Assembly (NCBI GenBank): GCA_024138015.1
Contig: JAMXBB010000007.1
Coordinates: 64,018,122-64,082,121, forward strand
Length of the DNA: 64,000 bases
DNA from: Lumnitzera littorea
Taxonomy: Eukaryota > Streptophyta > Magnoliopsida > Myrtales > Combretaceae
Direction of reading: 5' to 3'
This document shows positions 43,199 to 54,149 of this stretch, in pieces. The translations under genes and the position numbers were made by a program. Position 1 is the stretch's first letter, and every line of letters starts with the position of its first letter. The notes beneath the pieces were generated by a model. It saw only the letters and a list, made by a program, of their open reading frames with translations, was not told where the DNA came from and did no database searches.

Positions 43199-44519
43199 GT
43201 TCCCCGAGGTTATTGAAGATTTGCCCTTAAATCTTAGCTCTCTTCTTCATTGAGTACATAAGGTGTCAGGTAAGCTACATTAAAAGTAGCAAATACACCA
43301 TATCCGTCGAGCAACTCAAGTTCATATGCATTGTCATTGATGCGCTTAAGGATCTTAAAAGGTCTGTCTGATTTAGGGGAAAGCTTGTTCGTTCTCTTTC
43401 TAGGGAAACACTCATTGTTGAGGTAGACCCAGACAAAGTCTCTAGGGCTGTAAAGTACTCATCTCCTTCCTTGGCTTCCTTACTCCTTCTGTTAGGCTGT
43501 AGTCTGTGCCAGTTGTTCAATAACCTTTTAATGCAACTTTTGGAATTCTTCAGCATATTGCAAGTCGGATTGACTCTCCCTTTAAATAGTAGGGTTGATA
43601 GCCATATCTAGGGGTAAGTTTGGATTTTGTCCATAGACAACCTCAAAATGTGACCTTCCTGTCGAGCTGTGAATTGATTGGTTGTAAGTGAACTTAATGA
43701 CAAGTAACCATAGGTCCTAATCACGTAAGTTCTTCCTCATAACTACTCATAGAAGGTTGCCGACTATCTTCTTTATTACTTTAGTTTAGCCATCTATTTG
43801 AGGGTAGCAAGAAGTACCATACACAAGCTTAGTGTCGAGTTTCTTCCATAAGGTTTTCCAGAAGAAACTTATGAACTTTAAGTTATGGTTGAACACAATA
43901 CTTCTCAGCAATCCATGCAACCACACAATTTCCTGCAAAAAGATTTTAGTAATGAATAAAGAATTATTAGTTCTGTAGCAAGGAATGAAGTGGCTCATCT
44001 TACTAAGCCGATTGACTACTACCATAATTGAGTCATATCTTCTCGACGTTTACGGAAGGTCGAGCATGAAATCCATGCTTAGGTTAGTTTATGGCCACTC
44101 GGCTCTAAGTAAGGATGTATACTCTCCATACGGCTCTCTCCTTTCTTTTGCATGTTTACACACCTCATACCTCTTAAGAACTTGGTGCACATTCTTCATT
44201 ATCCTAGGATAGTAGAAATGTTCTTTCAGTATTTTAGCCATCCTCTTTTCTCTAAAATGGTTGGCTAAGCCCCCAACATGAGCTTTTTGGATGAGTAGCA
44301 CTCTAGCCGATCTACGTGACACACAAATCTGCTTACCCTTCATCAGAAACCCTTGGTTCAAGTAGAACCCATCTACAATTTCACCATTGCACTTAGCTAC
44401 TAAGGGACCAAAATATGGATCATGTTCATGCTGATGGTGCAATATGCCAAATCTAAGTACCTTGGCCTGCATAGCTGTAATAAAGGTATGATGACGAAAA
44501 AGAGCATTAGTCACCGTGT
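43199..44519 (-). pseudogene. Element D integrase
   Basis: Minus-strand pieces in order: 44089-44514 with zinc-binding domain (VGGLANHFREKRMAKILKEH, FYYPRIMKNVHQ, YEVCKHAKERREPYG), 43786-44025 with the core (MVVVNRLSKMSHFIPCYRT, EIVWLHGLLRSIVF, KLVYGTSCYPQIDG), and the GPY/F-like end near 43300-43420 (DRPFKILKRINDNAYEL-like after a frameshift). The core Asp in VDRLS has become Asn (VNRLS). It matches element B integrase in sequence and in order. Confidence 0.8.
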
Positions 44520-45119
44520 TTGTGCTCCCCTTCTTATATCAGATGACGTAGTAGAAAGAGTCTAAGAACTCAACCCATTTGGCATGACATTGAGAAAGTT
44601 TTTGTTGCCCTTGGAGGTGTTTAAGGGATTCATGATCTAAGTAGATGATAAATTCTCTCAACAATAGGCAATGCTGCTAGTTCTATAGTGTTCAAACAAG
44701 GGCGTAGAACTCCTTGTCATAGGCTAAGTAATTTGGGGCAGCTCCTTTAAGGTTTTTGCTGAAGTAAGTGATGGATTGACATTCCTACACAAGGACAGTA
44801 CCAATGCTGACTCCAGACGCATTACATTTTATCTCAAAAAATTTCTCAAAGTCTAGTAAGGTGAATACTAGGGCTAATGTCAACTTATATTTTATGTCTT
44901 CAAAGCTCTTCTCGGCTTTCTCCAACAACCTAAACTCATAATTCTTCTAAGTCAGTTTAGTTAATAGTACAATTATAGAATTGAAGTTTCGAATGAATCT
45001 CTAATAAAATGAAGCTAGACCATGGAAACTCTTGACTTCTGTAACATTAGTCAACGTACGCCACTCAAATATAGGTCTAACTTTCTCGTCATCCACTCGA
45101 ACTCCTCCCTCTGAAACAA
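44520..45119 (-). pseudogene. Element D RNase H and tether
   Basis: Broken minus-strand frames between RT and integrase, parallel to element B (15100-15885). The landmark near 44700 (YDKELYALVRTL-like, ECNASGVSIGTVL-like near 44800) follows the normal RNase H order, but every piece is under 40 codons. Assigned from order and from its similarity to B. Confidence 0.65.
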
Positions 45120-46019
45120 CATATTCGAGGAATACAACTTCGCACTAGTAGAACACACATTTCTACAAATTGCCGAAGAACCTCTTGACACGGAGAATGT
45201 CAACTACTATTCTTAAATGCTTAATACGGGAGGTGAGGTCAGCCCTATATACTAGAATGTCATCGAAGTAAACCACAACACATTTTCCAATCAATGCTTT
45301 TAGTATATGATTCATGAGCCACATAAAAGTACTTAGCACATTCATCAAACCAAACGACATCACCAACCACTTAAACAAACCATCCTTTGTTTTAAAAGCA
45401 ATTTTCCATTCATCGCTAAGCCTTATTCATATCAAATGAAAGCAACTTTTCAGGTCAATCTTTGAAAAGATGTGAATGCCATGTAACTCATCAAGCATGT
45501 CATCGAGTCACAAAAATCGAATATCTGTACTTTATGGTAATTTTATTGATGGCTCAATTGTCGATGTACATTCTCCACAAACTTTCCTTCTTTGGCACTA
45601 GCACAACTAGTACGGTACAGGGGCTCATGCTCTTACGGATATATCCTCGATCCACTAACTCATCCAATTGCTTTTTCAGCTCAACCACCTGCGTAGGATT
45701 GAGCCTATTGGTAGGTCGATTTGTAGCACATCTCCTAACTGATGGTCAATGCCATGTTCAATGCTTCTTAAAGGTGGTCAGCCTTTCGGCATCTCGGCAA
45801 GGAATAGGTCGACATATACTTGTAGTAATATCTGTACTTCAGTAGTAAGCTCTCGGCTTCTCTCAACTCTAAAAATTTCCTAACTAAAAGGAGCACACCC
45901 TTCTCAACCTTGACTTCCTGAGCAAATTAAGCATGAGAAATCACTAAGGACTTCTACTGTAGTGATCTGGTAACCTTCTCTTCTACCTCCTGTACTTCCT
46001 TAGGACTCATAAGGGTTAG
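45120..46019 (-). pseudogene. Element D reverse transcriptase
   Basis: The open part 45163-45378 reads MFKWLVMSFGLMNVLSTFMW, LMNHILKALIGK, VVVYFDDILVYRADL, VKRFFGNL. The FDD catalytic pair is intact here. The RT start is in pieces to about 45740, with a stop-rich linker to protease (about 45900). The plus-strand frame 45462-45845 is a shadow. Confidence 0.82.
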
Positions 46020-46649
46020 TATAACCTTCTTCCTGTCCTTTTGGAACATATAGGTGTTCCTATTCTCATCGTCTAATAATCTCAAGTCAAACAACTAGGG
46101 TCGATCGAGTAAGAAGTATGAGGCATAAATAGGAAGGATGTCACACAACACTTCGTCCTTGTACCTATCACTAATGGTAGTTAGTACTCTAACTTTCTCT
46201 ACAACGAATAAACCTCTCTTCTCATTCAACCAGTGAATCTTATACGATTTCGGGTGCAAAAGGGTCATCAACTTCATGGCCTTAACTACTCCTTGCGCTA
46301 CAACATTAGTACTTCCTTCATTAATGATCAAGGCACATAGCTTATTATTCACTCCATAATTCGTGTGGAAGAGATTCTCCCTTTGTGCATTCTTGTTTGC
46401 CACAAAAGTGCTAAGTGATTGGCACACAACAAAGTAATACTTAGCACTACCCTCAAGTGGTGTCTCGGCATCAAGGTCTTCTTGAAACTCTTCCAACATC
46501 TATTCAACTCCCATCTTTTCCTCTTCTTCACTAGCACTCTCTACTTTGAATTGGGGCTTATCCCCCTTGATCATCATGCAATGTCAATTCAAACATTAAC
46601 TAGCCACGTATCCATAACCGATACATTTAAAGCATTTGATCTCTCAGGT
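46020..46649 (-). pseudogene. Element D protease and gag zinc knuckle
   Basis: 46095-46499 reads MLEEFQEDLDAETPLEGSAK, YYFVVCQSLSTFVANKNAQR, ENLFHTNYGVNNKLCALIIN, EGSTNVVAQGVVKAM, IHWLNEKRGLFVVEKV. This corresponds to element B residues 48-190. The protease active site IIDGGS has become IINEGS with one residue lost, so it cannot act. Further upstream, at about 46600-46640, the knuckle reads CFKCIGYGYVAS, a stop, C: the His has become Tyr. The frame 46349-46537 is the same gene in another frame. Confidence 0.82.
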
Positions 46650-47731
46650 CTTCCTTCTTGAGCTCTGGCTTTGGTCTCCTCAAACCATTGGTTCCTTCGC
46701 CTTGCCCTTACCTTAACCTTCTTCAGGTCGGTTGGCACTTGTCCTCAACGTTCCACCTTAGAACAGTTTGATGCTTAGCCATGACCTAATCCGCTTAGTA
46801 TGCTACTCTCCCTCGACAATCTAGGTTAACTAATCTGGCTTCGCCTCTACCTCTCAACCCTCTATGCCACTCGGACAACCTCATCTAGACTCTTAAGTCT
46901 CTATAACCCTACAATATGACCAACCTCAATCCTGAGCCCAAAAATGAATCAAGCTATGGTTTGGGTTTCAAGTTCATCAACATCACATCGAATCATCAGC
47001 AACTGGAATTCCCATACATACTCATCTACTAACTTTCCGCCTTACTTCAAATCTTGGAGGCATCGAAAGGTGTCTTGTTTATAGTACTATGGAACAAACC
47101 GATTTCTCAAAACTCTCTTCATTTCATTCTATGTTCGAATCTCTCAGCGTGCTTTCTGGTGTGTGTTTTGCAACTTTTTCAACCACATTACTGCATATCC
47201 AAAAAAGTCTAATGGAACTACTCTAATACAAATAGCATCCTCATAGTCATAGAAGTCAAATATCATTTCGATCTTTTCCTCCTAATCTAAGTAGTCATCA
47301 GCATTACCAGATCCATTAAAGCTTAAAATATGTACTTTAAGATGCTCAGCTCCTGGAGGTGCCCTCAGGTTACACTCCTCAACATCATATTATTCCTCTT
47401 CATCAAACTCCTCGACTTCATCTAACTCGAGTCTTCTTTTCGCAACTCTGTCGGTACAAGCTTGGTTCATACGAATTGACTCTAGACTTTGCTGTTCATC
47501 TATTTGTCTTTTTGGCCTATCTCTCATTTCTCAACTGTGTTTAATGACAACTCTCTCCCGTGGCCCAATCTCTAAGACTCTTTACACTAAGACAGCTAAA
47601 TTGGCCACAATAGTAGTAAGGTCTTATATCTGCTCATCAACAGTATGTGGTGTTTGTTGGGTAATACGACTACAACCATGAGCATCACTCTTGGCATCAT
47701 TAACCTCCCCTTAGATGTTAGGATTTGACAT
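46650..47731 (-). pseudogene. Element D gag
   Basis: The minus-strand ATG at 47731-47729 begins MSNPNI, a stop, GEVNDAKSDAHG, parallel to MSNLSVQGEINNASSDAHS of element B. The capsid region follows in broken frames that match B closely. The start is chosen because it is shared by B and D and lies about 190 bases after the primer-binding site. Confidence 0.72.
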
Positions 47732-47921
47732 TCTCAAAACAAAGCTTTAGAAAAAAAAAAAAAAAACTCTTTACTTAAGAAATTCCTAGACACACAAAAA
47801 TTACCAATCAAATAATGAACTGTAACTTACTTTATTTGTCCAAATGAAAACAGAGTATAACAAACAATAGACTAGTAGGAACTACTGCAACACAACTCTT
47901 AGTCATAACCTCAAGCTCTTA

Positions 47922-47935
47922 TACCAGGAATTATG
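47922..47935 (-). other. Element D primer-binding site
   Basis: The minus strand reads TGGTATAAGAGCTTGA, one change from the initiator tRNA-Met site TGGTATCAGAGC. It lies just inside the 5' LTR, like the site of element B at 18552. Confidence 0.8.
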
Positions 47936-48875
47936 TAATATACCTAAGAGCTTAGTTATCATAAGGACTTACTATAGGAAATGAGAATTTAATGAGTCCT
48001 TCGAAGTATCGAAGAAAATAAAATGGAAAGGTTGGCAAAACTAATTATAGTCGCTGACGTGAAGTTGCTCAAAGGATATGACTTACCTATGAATACAACA
48101 CTGCTTGACACTTCGCTTGATATAACGTATAAGTTAATGCCAAGGTTCACCCACCACTAATCTTAAGCTATTCAGCAAGACTAGATAAAAGTGTAGGGAA
48201 ATTAGACCTTAGAGAGGAATATCTCACAAAGGACCAATATATTTATTTGTCTGTAAGGAATATATGATGATTCTAGCTACAAGGAGAAGGGACTATCTAT
48301 AGTAAGTCCCTAGGCCAACATTACAAATAAAGAAAATTACAAAAAGGCATACATAAAAAGGGGATTCCTACTATAAGTGAAAAGGGGTAAATAAGACAAA
48401 TGACAAAAGGAGGAAATAGTATAGTGTCAAGTGAAAAAGGACAAGTGGTAGTTCGTCAATGGTCTTGTACTAAGGAATCTTTAGGCGCAATAGTTGAGCT
48501 AGATCATGATATGGCAACACCAGGTTGCTAAGATGAGTACGGAATGCCGTAAGTATTAGAGGTAAGCCAAAAGAGAAGTGCTCAGCTAGAAGGAGCCTAT
48601 GTCTCGGCACTTAGCAAGAAACTCTCAACAACTGAAGGTCCTAGCAAGACTTGGTTTGCAGGGCCCAGGTCCTCATCACTCGGCAAAAAGTTCTTGGCAA
48701 GGGAGAAGTTAACGTCAACACAAGGGTCAAAGCAAAGAGGGTATACCCACCCAGAGCTCTCAAGGAGTTCAACCACCATTTTGTTGTGTATTGTTTCTTG
48801 CTCTTAGCAAGTTGACAAGAGAGAATTCTTTGGACAAGTGACTAAAGGCCTTGAAGGCGTATGCAGGTGAGAGGA
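47936..48875 (-). mobile_element. Element D 5' LTR, main part
   Basis: It starts TAATATACC on the plus strand, which is TGATGTGCC with three G-to-A changes. It aligns with 42304-43170 and ends GTGAGAGGA at 48875, where the second giant solo LTR is inserted. The last 21 bases continue at 52649. The minus-strand frame 48597-48779 is not a gene. Confidence 0.8.
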
Positions 48876-49127
48876 TGTAAACCCTGCAAATCTAGCCTTC
48901 TGAGTATAGAATTAAACTTACATACTGTAGATGATCCCCTTAAGTCAATAAAGTCAGTAAAATTTAAAACTGACTAAAACTCCAATTCGAAACCTAAAGC
49001 GAATATGAAAAACATTAAATTATCAATCGAAACTCTAGTCGCATACAAAAAAAAAAACTAAAACCTAAAATATGTATAATTGTAAGAGATTAACTTCAAA
49101 CTAGATAAAAACTTTAATCATATGTAA

Positions 49128-49250
49128 AAACCCTAAATTCCATTTGTGTATACATATGAGAAATTGAACTTGAACCTAATTAAAACTTTAAAACCATAGT
49201 TTTAAACATATAAAAGCACTAATTCATTATAACTACGATAAAAACCCTAA
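49128..49250 (+). promoter_or_regulatory. Telo-box pair in giant LTR copy 2
   Basis: AAACCCTAA at 49128-49136 and 49242-49250. The first lines up with 9774-9782 of copy 1. Known as a promoter motif in plants; function here is inferred only. Confidence 0.35.
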
Positions 49251-49680
49251 TTGAATATAAATACGTAACAATATGCTAAATCATATAAAATCATTAACTA
49301 ATGATTAAAGAGACTTCTAATTGTTCATAAATGTATAAAATACTAATTCAATTTACTAGAAACTAAGATATTGCCTTATAGATTACATCCATCTTCTAAT
49401 TACATAACTAAGTTAGTATTATATAGAGTTAAGTGATAAGTTGATGTTTATACTATATATAGTAAGTATTAACATCCTAATGATATTTTTCATAATAACT
49501 ATAATAAGTACCATACTAAATGATGTATGTAGGATGTAAATACTTAGAAGAAGATCTCATTAACTATTCTTACTAATCATTTCAATAAACCCTATATTTC
49601 CTTTTATTTCCTTGATTTTCTTACTAATTTTCCCTAATTACCTCATTATGTACACTTAAATTATATGTAATCCTAAAGAG

Positions 49681-49713
49681 TTGACTAAGTCAACACATGT
49701 TGACCAAAGTCAA
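49681..49713 (+). promoter_or_regulatory. W-box cluster in giant LTR copy 2
   Basis: Four TTGACY cores in 33 bases: TTGACT at 49681, AGTCAA at 49688, TTGACC at 49700, AGTCAA at 49708, arranged as inverted pairs. It lies about 135 bases upstream of the TATA-like site at 49847, the usual place for an enhancer of an LTR promoter. WRKY binding is a known property of the motif; activity here is not shown. Confidence 0.55.
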
Positions 49714-49846
49714 CAGATGTCATTGTCATCTAGAGTTTTCTTCTCTTTTCTTTAGCTTCATACACTTTAGCACATGATTTTTTGTGTTTAATTTTTTCCT
49801 CCTTGCCATCCACTTTCTCTGTCATCTAGACCCCACTCATTCCTTT

Positions 49847-49854
49847 TATAAAAA
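49847..49854 (+). promoter_or_regulatory. TATA-like box of giant LTR copy 2
   Basis: TATAAAAA is followed within 15-40 bases by a C/T-rich run (TTTTTTTTTTCTCCCTCACC), a usual start-site context in plant promoters. In copy 1 the matching site is changed to a CATAATGAAAAC-like sequence and appears lost. Confidence 0.5.
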
Positions 49855-52648
49855 CACAAAACACTTTTTTTTTTCTCCCTCACCAAAACCGTGACCCCCT
49901 TACTCCTTCATTCCAATACTTTCTCAACTTCACTTTCATAATTCCAACTACCAAAACAAACCATCATCTCATATATACTTGTCTTCCTTTTCATATTATA
50001 AAGAAGAAAGAAGTATGTTTTATATGATTTCTTATCTTAATTAGTGAGTTAGTTATCTATCTTAGGTTAGTTGAGGAACCTTATGTAATATGTGCTATTG
50101 TGTTGTTAAAGATGGGAATCCTAATACTTTTGCTTAGAAGTGTAGAAATACTTAGGTAGACATGTAGAAACACATATGTACATACAACAAGTGAATGCAT
50201 ACGAAGTGTATATGTGAGGCTTTTAGTGAAATCTTTAGTATAAGTATAAGAAATCCTTAGATAATTGAAGAAAGAGTACATATACATATGTTTAAAGTAT
50301 GTGTATACAAGAATACACTCGAGGAACACATGTATGGATACTCTTATACATGAGTACCCTTTATGTATATAACCAAAAAGAAGGTATATACTAACTATAC
50401 ATACATAGACCTTGCTAAATAAGCCCATAAAGTACAAAAATACAGAATTTGTGAAGATTTCTTAAGGAGGTATACAAGGCATACGAAAATATGTATAAAA
50501 ATACGTATATAACCGTATATATATATGGGTATATGTATAAGTATATTAGTATACATATAAGTATATTAGAAGTATAAATATATACATAACATATGTATAA
50601 AGTACATAAAACACATAAGCATGAAGTGTACATATGTAATGAATGACATAAGCATGATATAAGTTATGACATAAGCATATAAAATAATAAAATATAAGAT
50701 GACATAATAAGATAACATTTATATATATGTACACATATACATGTAGGCCAAAACTTCTTTAAACTCCTAATACTCGTCCTAAATTGATTAGTCTTAATTA
50801 AGCACATAAATTAGTAATAACAATGTAAAATCATCTAAGTGTAAGAATCTAATAGCTAATTAAATCATTAAGTACTAAAATAAGATATAAAACTAGACAA
50901 TAAGAGTATTTAACCTCTAATAGTTAAAATTTCAATAAATTTAATCCATATTTTAAAACATGGGTCTTAACATCTAAAATAGACATCACCATGTAAACGT
51001 ACGTCCGAAAACGATAAAAATGACTGTAAGTTTGTAAAAAATCGGAGTTAGGATGTAAAAGTTACACTCAACTAAAGATTTAAGATAAACAAAAAAGAAT
51101 AAGCAAGATAACTAAGTAACAAACCTCGTAAACTGATAATGAGGAGAAATAAATAACTAAATATATAAAGTACCATAACTTATAAGTATATAAATATAGT
51201 TACTATTAATCTCACTAAAGTATGATAAACCCTACACACGCCATACTTAGGTCATATTGGGAAACTAGGCAAACTACAATAGATTTTTTTTTTTTAACTA
51301 AGGGGTCTGATTCTTCAAGATACTTATAAGTTTTATTATCTTTTAGGCATTTCAATATTGAGTTTTGGAAACCCTAAAAGCTTGGAGAATGAGCAATAAT
51401 CCAAGTGAAGGAGTTCTAATGACCTACTACTTACTTGTGCGTGTTACTTATATGATACTTTACTGCTTGTTGTTGCTTGTATGTTTGAATGACTGTTTTG
51501 CTTGTATGCCATCATTTGTGTAATCACCTTTTTAAAATTAATAAATATAAATATCTTACTAGAATAATCGGTTCTATTCATTGCATGTCTATGACTTAGT
51601 AAATTTACAAATGGAGAGTGCTAACTTTGCAAAATTTTGAAAAGGTTATTTTTGGAGAAAGCTTTTCTAAATCTTAAATGTAATTTGTACGATTTTGATA
51701 AGGGTTCGTAGTGTTGGAAATGATATTTTATCGTTAAGGCAAAGCCAGTATAGGATCTCCAATTGATAGCGAGAAGACTCACTTTATTATGCTTATGAGG
51801 CCTTGGATAATTTTGATTGTAAGAAGACTCGCATGTTTGTGCCCAAGGAGCCTTAGATGGTAGATAGTCCTAGTTTGGGATCTACTTATTAGATTGGAAC
51901 TTCTTTCTCAACTAGGGTAATAGCCAAGTGTCGCCTAAAGGGGTGGTGCCCTTAGGTAGTCTCATGCACATAAGCTAAGGTGCCCTATATGGGTAAATAC
52001 AGGGGATAATTGAAGCGTAGATGATGTAATTCTACACCTTCCACAGTTCCAGACTCCTATAGATGTGTTGTTTGCATTCATCATGCATGCATTCATTTTG
52101 CATGTAAATAGCATGTGTATTAATAATGTGTGATAACTTGCTTGAACAGTAATGGTGAGGAACGAACTCACTGAGCTGTTTTATGCTCATTGCCCCTTAG
52201 TTTCTCTTATAGGTTTACTTACGTTAGGATTGGGATAAGTCTCGAGTGCTGAGTGCAAGATGAAGATATGTATATTAGTGTTAGAATTAGTTGAGTTCTT
52301 TATAGATGATACATAAACATCCTTAGTAAAAAATATTTATATGTTAGAATTTAATATAATTTAATTCTTCTTGCAGTTTTGTAAAATTGGTATATCATGT
52401 CTTATTATTTAGTAAGGGATACCGATTCTCTATGGTTCTAAGGAACTGTGAGATATCGGATATCCGATATCCATAGTTATTTATATTTTGTAATATATTA
52501 ATTGATTAAAATTCAGCAACCTTAGTGATTAATTATTTAGATTCTTGCAATCTCTAATTTATAAGGCGATTTCCATATCATAGGTGCACACATACTATAG
52601 AAATTTTAAGCAATCCTACTAGGCCCCCTTTAGGGTCCTGATACAGGA

Positions 52649-52669
52649 CCAGTAGTTAGCAGTCCATCA
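52649..52669 (-). mobile_element. Element D 5' LTR, terminal 21 bases
   Basis: CCAGTAGTTAGCAGTCCATCA continues the LTR cut at 48875; it lines up with the last bases of the D left LTR (43178-43198) and of the B LTRs. After it comes the CCATA duplication and then element E RT. Confidence 0.7.
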
Positions 52670-52674
52670 CCATA
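52670..52674. repeat. Target-site duplication CCATA of element D (right)
   Basis: The partner of 42299-42303. Confidence 0.9.
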
Positions 52675-53707
52675 GGGCACATCTGTACTTTTTGTCAAGA
52701 AGAAGGACGGTAACATGAGGTTATGTATAGATTATAAAGAGCTGAACAAAGTGACTATAAAGACCAAGTACCTTCTCCTTAGAGTTAACGATTTGTTTGA
52801 TCAATTATAAGGAGCTTGCATATTCTCTAAAGTTGATATCAGACCAAGATACCACAAACTAAGGATCAAAGAGGAGGATATTCTAAAGAAAGCTTTCAAA
52901 ACTCGCTACGATCTATATAAGTTCTTAGTGATGTCATTTGGCTTAACTAATGCACCTACGACATTCATAGTTTTAATGAATAGAGTGTTTAGAGATTTCT
53001 TAGACAAGTTTGTGGTCATTTCCATAAACGACATCTTAATATACTTCAAAAATAAAGAAGAGCACAAAAAGCATTTGAAGACGGTGTTGAATAGGTTAAG
53101 GTAGGGAAACTATATGCTAAGTTTAAGAAGTGTAGGTTTTGGCTTGAGTAAGTGTCTTTTCTTAGGCATATACTAATTAAGGAGTCTATTTCTATTAAGC
53201 CAAAAAAAGTTAAAGCAACGTTAAACTAACCCAAACCTTAGATAGTGATTGAAATCAAAAGTTTTCTTGGGTTGACAAGTGATTTTCTAAAATAGTAGCA
53301 CCATACACCAAATTGACTTAAAAGGGAGTATGATTTATTTAAGATGAAGAGTATCAGGTAAGCTTCATGAAGCTAAAAGAGAAACTTGTATCAACCCCAA
53401 TGTTGGTGTTATCCTCAAGCAGTAAGGAATATGTTATTCATAGTGATGCTTCCATATAAGGATAGGGGTATGTTTTGATACAAGAAGGGAAGGAGATTCC
53501 CTATGATTTCTAGCAACTAAAGCAACATGAAAAGAACTACCTTACATACGACTTGGAGTTAGCAATGGTTGTTCTATCCTTAAAGCTTTGGAGACATTAC
53601 CTATATGGTGAAAGTTGTTGAGTATTTATCAATCACAAAAGTTAGAAATATTTCACATAAAAGAAGTTGAACCTGAGACTAAGGTAGTGGCTAGAGTTAA
53701 TCACTAC
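52675..53707 (+). pseudogene. Element E RT and RNase H (Tekay/Del-like), resumed
   Basis: The reading continues from 42298: GTSVLFVKKKDGNMRLCIDY, KELNKVTIKTKY, LLLRVNDLFDQL, a stop, GACIFSKVDI, RYHKLRIKEEDI, KKAFKTRYDLYKFLVMSFG, LTNAPTTFIVLMNRVFRDF, LDKFVVISINDILIY. The catalytic FIDD is now SIND. RNase H follows in pieces (KEYVIHSDAS-like near 53440, KNYLTYDLELAMVV near 53535, FINHKS, KYF near 53635, WLELI). It is cut at 53707 by an LTR. Few frameshifts but many stops: this element keeps its reading frame better than its neighbours. Confidence 0.88.
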
Positions 53708-54149
53708 TGTTGATGGGTGATTCTCATTCCGGTACACTAACACCTGCAACATGAGAAAAACAATGGCTATGGGGGGCGTTGAGGGTACTCTAGCATAGTC
53801 ACTTCAATACTTAAGTCAGCCCTCTCATCATGTAGAGAGAAATGTTTAAGTAGTTAGGAAAAATGAGAGAATGGAAGAGGATCCCCTTACTTGGGAGTCT
53901 TGCTTGGTATTTATAGTAAGTCAATAGAGATTGTCCCTAGACTAGATAATTGGACTAGGCTTATTTATCGAGTTAGCTAATATAAGCCCATGTAATGACT
54001 ATCGAAAAATGCCTATCAACACTTGCCCCTTACTACCTTTGATGATAAAGTCGAAAAAGAGAATATCTAGGGAGGTTGATTTCGTTAGATATCTAGAAAG
54101 GTTCGCAATCCCAACCTCAAAAGGCTAGAACGTTTAGAGAAGAAAAGGC

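Larger units (their letters stand above)
48876..52643 (+). mobile_element. Giant solo LTR, copy 2 (Tekay/Del-like)
   Basis: 3768 bp, from TGTAAACCCTGC to GGGTCCTGATA, the reverse-complement partner of 6371-10034. The terminal TG of the other copy has become TA by one G-to-A change. Flanking pentamers GAGGA (48871-48875) and CAGGA (52644-52648) are a target duplication with one mismatch. It sits in the 5' LTR of element D, whose last 21 bases follow. Sense features: telo-boxes at 49128 and 49242, W-boxes at 49681-49713, TATA at 49847, pyrimidine-rich stretch, then GAGCTGTTTTATGCTCATTG near 52170. The short minus-strand frames at 50081-50734 and 51962-52171 come from repeat-rich LTR sequence. 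Confidence 0.85.

Noticed and set aside
45462..45845. A 127-codon plus-strand frame
   Set aside because: It is the antisense of element D RT; no domain is recognised and the RT reading is convincing.
52646..52650. GGACC as the right target duplication of giant LTR copy 2
   Set aside because: It does not match GAGGA on the left. Taking the LTR end as CTGATA (TG to TA change) gives CAGGA, a one-mismatch partner, and restores the element D LTR.
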